DNA from: Vitrella brassicaformis
Lineage: Eukaryota > Sar > Vitrellaceae
DNA: 64,000 nt
Direction: 5' to 3'
Assembly (NCBI GenBank): GCA_001179505.1
Contig: CDMY01000324.1
Location: forward strand, 33,674 to 97,673
Shown here piece by piece: positions 1 to 9,523 of this stretch. Position numbers and translations under genes: made by a program. The stretch's first letter is position 1. Each line of letters starts with the position of its first letter. A model generated the notes under the pieces. It searched no databases. It saw only the letters and a list, made by a program, of their open reading frames with translations, and was not told where the DNA came from.

Positions 1-42
1 CCAACCCCCCCCCCACACACACGTACAGAGAGAGCATCCACG

Positions 43-1597
43 TCACGTAGCCGGCAGCCCCTCCAGCCACAAATCGTCATGCTCCTCATCCGCACGTGTC
101 CTCCTCCTTCCCCGCACCCTCCCTCTGTCCTCCCTCCTAGTCGGCCTCACCTGGGGATTCGCCCACAGATAGTCAGGCACCCACTGGATCGACCTCGCCC
201 GCGGCGCAAACGCCCTCCTCTGTCGGTTGAACGGCGCGATGTTCCTGGCGACGAAATCATGTCGCTCCGACAGTCGATTAGCCAGATAGGCCCGCCACTC
301 CATCTCCCTCTCCCCCTCCCTCTCCCTGCTGCTTATCGGACTCACCCCCGCCCCTGCCCCACCCACGCCAATCGATGCAGCCGACGAGATGCCGCCCTCC
401 TCCTCTGTCCTGGGCTGCTGCACAGACGGGGCATAGCCGCGGTGCGAGGACGGCAGAGCCGATGGTCGCTGAAGGGCCAGAGCGGCTTGTGTCATGTGTA
501 TTTGGCGTCGGCGGACGATGGGCGAGAGGGAGGGGTCGGGGGGCTGCGGTTTCTCTTTCTCGTGTGTCGTGTGCGCGTGCGCGGAGCAGGCAGTAGGCAG
601 GGGCTGGATATTGGCATGCTTCTCTTCGCTTGTCAATGGCCTCGATGCTTGGCGCGAAGGCTGCCGAATGGGCTTCTCATTCTCGGCTTTGGCTGCTTCT
701 GGCCTCGCCGCTCTCTCGTGTCTCTCCCGCGTCTGCACCATCAGCCGCGAGCCCTCATGACCTTCACTCCTCCCTCCTCCCCTCCCCTCTGTCGCCACAT
801 TCTCGTCTCCCCCTCTGCCGTCACCCATCATGTGCATGAGCTGCAGCCGCTTAAGCTGCATGTGCTCCCTCAGCCGCTCGCGAGGGCTCCTGGGTCTCGG
901 CCCAGGCACACCCCTGCCCGGCACAGGCCCCCAGTCGTGGGCCGCTTTCCACGGTCGGGGGGGAGTGGGGGGGGCCACTTGTTGCCTCTGTGCGTGTGTC
1001 AGAGGGGCGGCCGATGTGACCGAACTCTCTTGGTCGACAGTGTCCGTGGAGCGACGGGCACGGCGTCTTCGGCGACGCTCGGCAGCCAGACGAGCGCTGA
1101 GAGAGATCCAAGGGGGAGGAAGGATGATTCGATTCCATGTTGGCGCGTCTGCGTGTCTGCGCTCACCAGACGACGCTGGCAGAGTCCATGTAGTAGACAG
1201 ACGGCAAGGACGAAGCCACACACGAGTCCTCCTCCCCATCGGCGTCTCCCATTTTGTCTTCGTCGTCATTCTCAGCCTCTAGCACATCATCGAGCAGCCT
1301 CCCAGTGGGCGACTGCAGTCCATACCGGCTTTCACCATCACCCACTTGGACACGCGGCGGCTCCATCCCCCTCCTCTCGTCAGGTACCTCCATTTGCAGT
1401 GTCCGGCTGGAGACATCGTCGCATCGCTCGCCTCGTGTCTGCGTCGGACTCCTCCGGCTGGCCAGCCTCTCGCGGAAGAACTGCACGCCAGGCGGCTGTT
1501 GCCGAGCATAGGACAGGAGGCACTTGTGCTTGAGGGGGAAGTACGAGGCACCGTAGGGAGGGGAGAACGGGCCGCCGGAGAAGGACGGCGTGTCCAT
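43..1597 (-). CDS. Unrecognised basic, low-complexity protein (2 exons, 494 aa)
   Basis: I do not recognise this protein. Exon 1 is 1597-1167 and exon 2 is 1096-43. The 70-base intron has a GTGAGC donor and a CTCTCAG acceptor, and the phases agree (a Cys codon is split TG/C), giving 494 residues. The N-terminus (MDTPSFSGGPF, then SYFPLKHKCLLSYAR) and the C-terminus (VPDYLWANPQVRPTRRED) look like folded or binding segments. Between them lie about 300 residues rich in Arg, Pro, Ser and Glu that look disordered. No signal peptide or membrane span is seen. It might be a cytoskeletal or scaffold protein, but nothing in the sequence proves that. A longer overlapping open frame on the + strand (79-1533) is treated as a shadow because it lacks splice support. 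Confidence 0.6.
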
Positions 1598-2623
1598 TTT
1601 CCGCTGGTAGTCGCTCCTTTGGCGGCATGCGCATGCGCGAGCTTGTGCGGGGCGTGGGGGCTGAGCAGTCTCTAGGAAGTGGCGGGAGAGCAGATGGGAC
1701 GGGTGTGTGCATCCGCCGTGTGCTGAGGAACACGAATGCGGCGCTGTGTTGGCCGTTTTTCATGATGGATCGAACTCATGACCTCTGGGTGCCGATGAAA
1801 AGATCCAACAAGCAGACGGGGTGGAGGCAGATCTGTCGCAGATCTCGGCCGTGCGCTGTGATTGGAGAGCTGAGAGCGTCGCATGTATCATGTCCCGCAC
1901 AGAGATCTATCCACAACCACTCCAGCCATCTGGCAGCGAAAAGATAAGAATGGACGCGGTTTCGCACTAAATCCGCTAAAAATCTGTGGGCTTCGGCCTG
2001 TTGGGTTGCTGGATGTGTGTGCTGCCGCAGCCATCGGAGCAGTCGATACTGCCCTATCCAACGCTTCGGCACGCAAAGTCGGCTGGCCGTAGGGCCGGAC
2101 GTCTTGGGGTAATAATGAGCCGGGGAAAGCGCGAGAGTGGTGACACAGCAGCGAGGACTGGTCGCCGTGGTGAGTGGAAGGATGACTGAGTCGAGCTCTC
2201 GGCAGTGACTGATACATACACACTCGAAACCAGTTTTTTGCACGGGTGGTGATGGGATGCTTTTGTGTGGCGTGCGCGGCTGTATTAATTGCGAATGGCA
2301 CGTGAGGGAGGAACAACGGACACTTCCAAAGCCATGCAGGGATGAGCTTATCAAAGGTCGATCTGGGTGTCTTTTTTGTCTGTCTGTCGCACGAGCAACT
2401 ATCTCCCTCTCAGCCATCCATCCAACCAGGCACCATGCAGCCAACGTACAAACACTCGTGTCACTGACACAAGTCAGCCCGACCGACATTGTACAAATGC
2501 TATACACAGACAGACAGACAGACAGAATCTACCACACATGTACTGTACTCAACCACACTGTCAGTCGATTCATCCTTTGACACACACGCACCCACCCACT
2601 CACTCCCTCGGCCCTTCAGCCCC
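1598..2623. other. Intergenic, no convincing gene
   Basis: This is the upstream region of the preceding minus-strand gene and lies downstream of the amylase-PAN gene. Open frames here, including a 243-codon frame at 2507-1776 on the minus strand, have scrambled composition and no splice structure. A tRNA-like B-box fragment lies near 1766-1790, and an (ACAG)n run at about 2507-2524. Confidence 0.5.
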
Positions 2624-5600
2624 TCACGCACACACTGGCGGCCCCGATATGGCCATCCCCTCCCTCCTCGCAACCCTCTCCCTCTCCCCCACGTCGCTCT
2701 TGAGCACACAGATCCGCAGCTCCGGCCGGTACGTAAAGGCCACACAGTCCGCCGTCCGTGCGCACCTCGACTGACACGCAATCGCCGACGGGGCGTTCCT
2801 CAGCGCCTTGATTGTCTTCCCCCCAATATATCTCGTCTGTGTCTCGAGGCACGAGCTGTGTTTCGGCCCCGAGATGACCATGTGTGTGCCGAGCTCGGTG
2901 TCGCCTCCCTCTGCCTCTGGCAGTGGCTGTCTGTCTCTGTCGCTGTCCAATAAAAGGCAGTTGACGCCGCCTTTGTCAGTTTTGGAGGCGATGTACGAGA
3001 AGTGCCGGCAGGCAGGGGAGCGTTGGCAGCGCCGCTGGCAGGCCTCTGTTGAGGGGATGTCCTCGAGACGACTGCTGGCGACCTCTACCTCTTTATCACT
3101 CTTGCTGCTGGTGCTGCTGTCGGTGGTGCTGATGGTGGGGCTGTCGTAGTAGGCCAGCTCAAAGCCGCCACTCGATGGACAAAACTTAGGGCCGCTGATA
3201 CAGAGGAGAGACACACATGGCATGGTGGCCACGGGTGTGTGCACGGCTGTCTGTGTAGGTGTTTGTCTGTGGACGGACGGACAGACGGTGTACCTGACGG
3301 CCACATCGCTGCCTTTGGATGGTCTTCGTTTGGCGTCGCTGCTCTTGAGGAAGCAGTTGTCCTCTGTGTCGGCCTCGTGTGTGGGCATGTAGGTGAAGAA
3401 CCGACACATGTCCTCCTTCATGCACTTGGTCTGGCACTGAGACGCGCTCCTCACCTGCACACACCGACACACACATGGATGGAGGAAGGCGCGTCAAGTG
3501 AGTGGGTGAGGTGACTCACTCTAGTGGAAGCGATTGTCTTGGTGGCAAGGGCTGTCTCCTCGAAGCAGCCCCTGCCCCCGCAGCTCCTCGGCCCGCTGAT
3601 GGCCGACTCCACCCCCCCTCCCCCTATGAGCTGGCGAGTGACGATGTTGCCCTCCTTGAGGTTGCAGTTCTCATTCTTCCGTGTGGGGTAGAAGGTGAAG
3701 TGCCTGCACTTCTTGTCCGTGAAGCACGCCATCTGGCAGTGCTCGGCGGAGAAGGCGTGCACTGCACTGATGTCGGGAGAGCCCATGTACGCCGCACTCT
3801 CAAAGCAACCTGCATTCCATTCCATTCCCACACCACACCACTCCCGCGGCATACACACACATGCATATGCCCGCCGGCCCCCTCCACTCCACTCCCTCCC
3901 TCCCTCACTCACCGCCCATGTCGCTGTTCATGAGCACCAGCGGCTGCCCGTCATGAATTCTGGCCGTGAGGCCTTTCTTGGTCACTCGGTAGCACCCCCG
4001 CCCTCCCCCGCCCTCGTGCAGATACGCCAACGCGTCGCAGAGGAGCGTCCCCCGCTTGTGGGGCATCTTGCTGGGCGGTATGTGGACCTCTCGGCTGCCC
4101 TGGTTTTGGCCGCGGTGGTCGTTCCCGCCGCCTGTGTTGGACGTGATGATGATGGGCTGCTCCTCTGCCCCTTTGCGCGTGAAGACGTACGTGTTATCAC
4201 GCACCTGCCCAGCCAGACAGACAGACAGACAGGTAGCGACGGTGGTGGTGTGTGGGTTTCCTGTGCTTACGATGAGCTCCTCTTGTCTGCCGTCGAATAT
4301 GCCTTGGCTTCTGAGGAATGTCATCCGCTTGATGAGTCGGAATATTGGGTGTGTGGTGTTGTAGCCCGATAGCCACAGGGGGGAGCGGTTCGAATTGTCG
4401 TCCCACTTGCCGTCCTCCCTGGCACCAACTGACATGGGGGCATGACCCACACACACCACACCACAGACAGACAGACAGACACACACAGATGGACGGCCGT
4501 CTGGCTGATGTGTAGTGTACCGTATCCCTGTTCGGTGCCGTAATACTGACACACACAGACCACACAGCGAGCAGAGGCAAAGGGATTTCATGTGTGTGTG
4601 TGTGTGTGTTGGTGTGTGAGAGGCTCACAATGAAGGGTATGCCTTCGGCAGCGAGGATGAAGGTCAGTGCATTGCGGTAGAGCACCTCATCGGGCTGGGC
4701 GTACAGGAACCGAGCGAAGTCGTGGTTTTCCACGAACAGAGCCAATGCCGCCACGTCACTGCCGCCACACAGATTGATTTGTGTCCATCCCCCCCCCCCC
4801 ATCGCCATGCGGGTGAGCGTGTGGACTGGACCGACCTGATTTTGTTCTTGACGTCTGTGAGTGTTCTGCTGAGGTGGTGCATGGGCCTCTTCTTGACAAA
4901 CACCTCTCGCAGGGCGAAATACATCGGGTAATTCAGCATCTGCAACACAGACAACACTCTAACACACTGGTGTTCCCTCATTGATCCATCTGCACTGGAC
5001 TCACGCCGTCGAACATCTTGCCGTCTTGCCACTTGCCGACGTCCTGCGCCGCCTGGCTGAGCTCCTCCCCCACAGTGAAGACGCGCCGCTGCAGCCGCTC
5101 GTGGAAGTCCTGCCAGAACCACCTGGGCACGTGCTTGACGGCGTCGATTCGGAAGCCGTCGAACTCCCACCGCACAGCCAGGTCATCGACGAAGTGCAGC
5201 AGCTGCTCCCTCACCCATGCGTCCTCCTGCAGACAGACAGGCAGACAGACAGACAGACAGATGTGCCGAGAAACAGACAGACCTCTGTGTGTGTGTGTGT
5301 GTGTATGTGTACGTGCTTGAGGTCTGGGAGTCCCCAGAGCCAGCAGGTCTCGAAGGTGCTTGGGTTCTGGAAGTCCATTTTGCAGTCGGCGTGGAAGTAC
5401 TCGGTCCTGTTGAACGGCGTTATCAGGTGGAGGTTCTCCTTGCCCACAGGCGCCACGTGGTTCATCACTGCACCACACACGCAAGCAGAGAGAGGAGGAG
5501 GGCGTCATGTGATGGGAGGGCGCGGCGCGTTCGGGCCGGCCTACCGACGTCTGCCATGATCCAGATGTCCATGCCGTGGCTGGTAGTTATGAGGCTCTTG

Positions 5601-6172
5601 AGGTCATCCTCACTGCCGAAGTGGGAATTGACGGCAGACCAGTTCCGCGGGTGATAGCCTGCCCCGCACACCCAGCCAGCAGCACACGCACGCGGCCGAT
5701 ATGACGCACTCAGTCTTGTGACATCACTCACTCACCATGGTAGCCGCACTGCAGCTGGTCTTGTATTGGGCTGATCCATATCGCACTGATCCCTGCGGAC
5801 AGACAGAGGGACACACAACACAACACACCAGGCAGGCCAGCAAGTCACATAGCATTATCCGCGACACAGAAGCAAGCCATCACAAGCAGCCAGCCCACCG
5901 AGTTCTTTGAGGTACGGCAGGTGTTCCTCCATTGCCTTCCACGAGCCGCCGCAGTAGCCCCCCGAGGGGCACTCCTTCAGGCTTTTCTCACACGTGTCCT
6001 CCTTGGGGCTGGTGACGGCGAACCGGTCCGTCAGGACGTGATAGACCACTCTGCGAGAGGACACCCATTCGTCCCTTGCTTTGCCCTGCAGTGGGCGGGG
6101 CAGCCACGCCGCCACAGCCAGGAGAAGAAGGGCACGCGACAAGGCGGGGATGGTCTCTTCGGATGACGTCAT
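2624..6172 (-). CDS. Secreted GH13 alpha-amylase fused to four PAN/Apple domains (13 exons, 850 aa)
   Basis: Exons on the minus strand: 6172-5899, 5792-5736, 5658-5545, 5467-5313, 5226-5005, 4939-4836, 4758-4629, 4545-4521, 4428-4271, 4204-3913, 3809-3520, 3454-3294, 3194-2624. All phases agree and total 850 residues. An N-terminal hydrophobic stretch (ALLLLAVAAWL, about 13-25) is a likely signal peptide. The catalytic part (about 40-510) matches fungal-type alpha-amylases of GH13: region I DVVMNH (147-152), region II GFRIDAVKH with nucleophile D228, region III VGEE with acid/base E254, and region IV FVENHD with D322. Four PAN/Apple units follow (about 511-850). Each has the CxxxC...CrxFtY...C pattern and ends in a SGPxxC-like motif. 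The amylase-to-PAN junction is an ordinary phase-1 intron (donor after 3913, acceptor before 3809), so one transcript encodes both. Expected role: extracellular or vacuolar starch/glucan hydrolysis, with PAN domains binding carbohydrate or protein. Confidence 0.88.
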
Positions 6173-6659
6173 TAGTCAGACCGAGAAATAGAAGGACGGT
6201 ACATACTATTTCTGTAGCGACGATCCGTCTCGACTTTCTCTCTCCCCTGGGTTTGGTGTGCCAGTGGTTCTCCCGGACATCGATGGTTTGATGAACACCC
6301 CACCATGCACAAATGGGCCTGGTCATTTGTACTGCTGCTGCTGCTGCTGCTCGCCGCTAATACAGGTGGGGCGGGCCATCCATCCAGAGGATGCTTCGTG
6401 GCGCGCGTCATGGTTTCCATTTCACTCGTTGTTGGCTGCAGCGATGACAAGAGTTGTTCCATCAAGAGAGCGTCAAATGCACGTCACAGCAGGGGGGCGG
6501 ATTGAAGCTTCTGAAAGGTGGGATCAGAGGAGAGGAAGCTGGAGGACTCTGACTCATCAACCATGGCACTCTCTCGGCATTGATTGCAGGGGGGGTGGCA
6601 CCGCAGTGCAGCCCATCAGCGACCACAGAAGGAGGGCCTTTGCACAGGCCGACTCGCGA
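6173..6659. promoter_or_regulatory. Divergent intergenic region (amylase-PAN / C2-like gene)
   Basis: These 487 bases separate two head-to-head start codons and should hold both promoters. A short + strand open frame at 6305-6505 begins with a signal-peptide-like stretch containing a run of seven Leu encoded by CTG repeats. I could not splice it convincingly into the downstream gene, so its status is open. Confidence 0.4.
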
Positions 6660-8360
6660 ATGAGCGGAAACAGCGCGGGCGTCATGACTTCTCAAGAGAG
6701 CGACGACCCGAAGGAAGTCATCCTCACATTCGAAGGATGGTACTTATGATGAAGGCCACACGTGCACCCAATGCACCGTGACAACACGGTGTTGGTGGTG
6801 GGTGTGGTCATCTGTGTATGGGTGCTGCCAGGGACTTGCCTGACATGGACAGCTGGCCCAAGAGTGGAGTGGGTGACTACTATGGGCGGCTGTGTGAGGG
6901 GGAGATGCCTGAGGACAGGTGCAAGGACAGGTCGACTTGGAAGCTGCCTGTCATTAAGGGCGAGGAGAAAGACGGAAAGGGGATTGCCAAATGGGACACG
7001 GAGGTACGTAAGGAAGCAACGACACACAGATTCCAGTGAGTCAAGGCTTGCAGAGGGTGGGTCGATTGTATGTTTGGCGGGTGGGTCAGATGGTCCGCTT
7101 CCCTTCGACAGGGAGACCAAGTACTACGCAGCCTTTTGGGACGAAGACGACGCGGCGTCAGACGACTATGTTGGTGTGTGTGACAAGGACAGAGAAACAG
7201 AGCATGCTCCGACGGATGTCAACCTTACTTGTTTGTCTGTTAGGCAAGACAGAGCCGTTCAAGCTCGACACCTTCCTGGTTGGGCGCTGTGCTTGTCTGT
7301 GTGCTCTTGTATGTGTGTTGTGTCTTGTGTGCGTGCGCGTGACTCTCTTGGTGTCTGTCTGCCTGCAGAAGACGGGCGATATGAGGTTCAGCCTGTCACC
7401 CAATGGAGGTAGAGAGACATGCAGTGCAGGGAGCCTTAAGGCATCCATGGTTGGTTCCCTTGTCGCTCAAGGGAGGGTCAAGGTCACCGGCGAGTATCTC
7501 GGCGGCCCGCAAGAAATGCTTGCCAGGCAGGAAGGTGAATCAGACGGCTTACTCTACCCCACCGCCATCCATCATCACACACGTCTGTGTCTCGTGTCCA
7601 TCCAGAGTGCGAGGCGGCACAAGAGTTCTACAACAAGTCTGAGACAACCCCGCCCGACAAGTTCCTCGTCACCGTCGAAAAGGCCTCAGGTCAGCCAACA
7701 AGCGAACAATCCAAGCCTTTCTCTCGAGACGGCACACATGCATGGCGTTGGGCAGGTTTGCCCAAGATGGACCTGACGTGCGACGGCGAGTTTGTGGGAA
7801 TGCTGTGCGAGTCTCAGCTGGAGGAGGGAGCCTGCAAGGAGAACAAGAAGATGCAGACCAAGCAGGCCGACGGCAAGAACGGCGTCGCCACGTGGAACAA
7901 GAAGTTTCAACTGCCATATGTCAAGGGCCAGAGGTTCTACCTCTCCTTCTTTGAGCACGACACCATATCGGACGATTATGTCGGTGAGTGAGTGGGCTCA
8001 GTGGGAGGGAGCCTCTGCACATGTGCTTTAACGAACCCGATTGCTCGTCTGTCGGTTGCAGGGATGACGGAGACCTTCGTGACGGAGGACGTCCTGTGCA
8101 AGCCAAAACTGTCTCTGACGATCAAGGACAAGGGGAGATATAATGGTGGCTCAAGACACATACTCAACGCACTCAGACAGCAAGAGGAAAAACACCAATG
8201 TCTCACTATCTCGTGTGCAGGAAAGGTGGAATTGGCAGGGGAGATCTCTTTCCCGAAACTAAAGAAAAGTGGCGCGACATACTTCTCGCGCAGACAGTTG
8301 GTGGTGCAGGCCTGCTCTGCAGCTGCTGTGGCTTTTGCACTCTTCTCTCTCTGGCTGTGA
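6660..8360 (+). CDS. Tandem C2-like, C-terminally anchored membrane protein (10 exons, 337 aa)
   Basis: Exons: 6660-6739, 6832-7007, 7090-7173, 7244-7278, 7369-7408, 7472-7534, 7606-7689, 7756-7983, 8062-8145, 8221-8360; the frame is intact over 337 residues. Two homologous units of about 130-150 residues follow each other. Each runs: a short beta strand (VILTFEG / FLVTVEK), an LPxMD motif, an acidic loop, a W-x-E/K strand, then SDDYVG and an NG[G/K] turn leading to a strand of the type VxxxGE. The D-rich loops and strand order suggest a C2-like calcium/lipid-binding fold, which is inference. A single C-terminal hydrophobic helix (about 315-336, preceded by SRRQ) suggests tail anchoring. The start at 6660 is chosen because the frame opens there; 6684 is an alternative ATG. 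A role in membrane tethering or trafficking is plausible. Confidence 0.68.
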
Positions 8361-8712
8361 GGATGGCACGTGTGTGTCTTTGGGGGGCGGGGGTTGTGGT
8401 GTTGGCAGGGAGTCTGGTACGCTTTAGACATCTGTGCCTTGCTTGTTTCTTGCTGCTGCTGCTGGACTCTCTGGGTCGTTGGTGTGTCTTGTGGTGTGTG
8501 TGTGTGTCGTCCTCACGAAGACCGACAGCCGTCAGTTGGACGTGTGCCATTGCTCACTCAGTGCGTGTGTCGGTCAGTCGTAAGGCAACTACATACCCAC
8601 GCCCCCACTACACAAAACGTCAAAAACTCGCCGCCACACGCCAATCCACACACACGCCACGGAAAACACGCACACACGCCTCCTCTCCTGTCCCCCTCAC
8701 GCCGCATGTCCA
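8361..8712. other. Convergent intergenic gap
   Basis: This gap lies between two convergent genes. I see GT-rich and CA-rich low-complexity sequence and no gene; the 3' ends of both flanking transcripts should lie here. Confidence 0.4.
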
Positions 8713-9425
8713 TCAGTTGGTGGCCGGCTCTCTCTCAGGAGCATCGATGGCATACCGCATCAAATCCTCCAGCTTGATTGTCCGCAACGCGTTCTCGTGC
8801 GTAGCCTTCAGCACAACTGTGAAGTCAAAAGACAAGAGGGCAGATACAGCGTGTGTGGCGGTCTGTTGTGCGCTCGTTCTCTGTATACGCACTCGGGGGA
8901 GCCACCCCAGCTCTGAGAGCCTCGGCCCATCGGTCAGCACACAGGCACCAGCGGTCACCCGGTCGCAGCCCCGGGAAGTGGGGAGGATGCGGCGTCGACA
9001 AATCGTTGCCTGCAGGCAGGCATGCAGGCAGGCATCACATCAAGCAGCAGACACGAGTGGGCGCACCTACCTTGGGCTCTCGTGTAGGCGAGGAACTCTG
9101 CCGTCACCTGTGCGCACACCACATGGCGACCGATGTCCATCGGCCCCGTGTTGCAGAACCCATCCCTGCAGGCATTCACATGACAGGACCGACACACACT
9201 CAACCGAAGATGTACGTCTTTTCTGTCCTCTTCTTATGGCAAAAGGGCGTACCTGTGGAAGCCAGTCATTGGCGACGTGCAGCAGCACTCCAGTTGGCCG
9301 CCCAACACGTTCTTCGCACCAGTGTTTGTCGTGCCCATGGAGTATGTTGCCGACGAAAAGAGAGCAGCCGGCCGAAGAAAGGCTTTCGAAATCGTGCGTG
9401 TGTGCAGCAGCACAGGGAGATGCAT
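8713..9425 (-). CDS. DUF2237 family protein, possibly mitochondrial (4 exons, 162 aa)
   Basis: Exons: 9425-9253, 9165-9071, 9009-8893, 8816-8713; in frame over 162 residues. The core matches the conserved DUF2237 (COG3651) pattern. It runs NVLGGQLECCCTSPMTGFHR, then a RDGFCNTGP segment, HVVCAQVTAEFL, GNDLSTP, a PGLRPGDRWCLCADRW block, and APPIVLKATHENAL followed by a final L-E-D-L-x-x-Y-A-I motif. The conserved Cys cluster (ECCCTSP) and the CLC motif are present. The family is common in bacteria and algae; I know of no firmly established function. The first 29 residues (LLHTRTISKAFLRPAALFSSATYS) are rich in Arg, Ser and Ala and look like a mitochondrial or plastid transit peptide. A second ATG (MGTTNTG) just before the core would give a cytosolic form. 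The start codon is only 98 bases from that of the next gene. Confidence 0.85.
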
Positions 9426-9523
9426 GTATGTGCTGCCTCCCTCTGTCGCCTTGGAAAAAGCGCGCACGTCGTCTGCGACTAGGTCTGCGAGCTTAATCCG
9501 CCTGCCTCAAAGGTGAACGCGCG
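9426..9523. promoter_or_regulatory. 98-base bidirectional promoter region
   Basis: The ATG of the DUF2237 gene (9425, -) and the ATG of the next gene (9524, +) are divergent with 98 bases between them. Either both genes share a core promoter, or one has its transcription start inside the neighbour. Confidence 0.45.

Noticed and set aside
79-1533. 484-codon open frame on the + strand
   Set aside because: It is antisense to a spliced gene with in-phase exons; its composition is what GC-rich antisense frames give by chance.
1766-1790. tRNA-like T-arm (reverse complement GAGTTCGATCC) on the minus strand
   Set aside because: The T stem does not pair around a 7-base loop, and no D arm or acceptor stem could be drawn. 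It may be a tRNA-derived relic at most.
1776-2507. 243-codon minus-strand open frame
   Set aside because: No domain, no splice partners and no ATG context; it covers microsatellite sequence.
6305-6505. Signal-peptide-like open frame upstream of the C2-like gene
   Set aside because: The hydrophobic run is encoded by a CTG repeat. Splicing into the next exon works only with a weak CAAG acceptor, so it is not included in the gene model.
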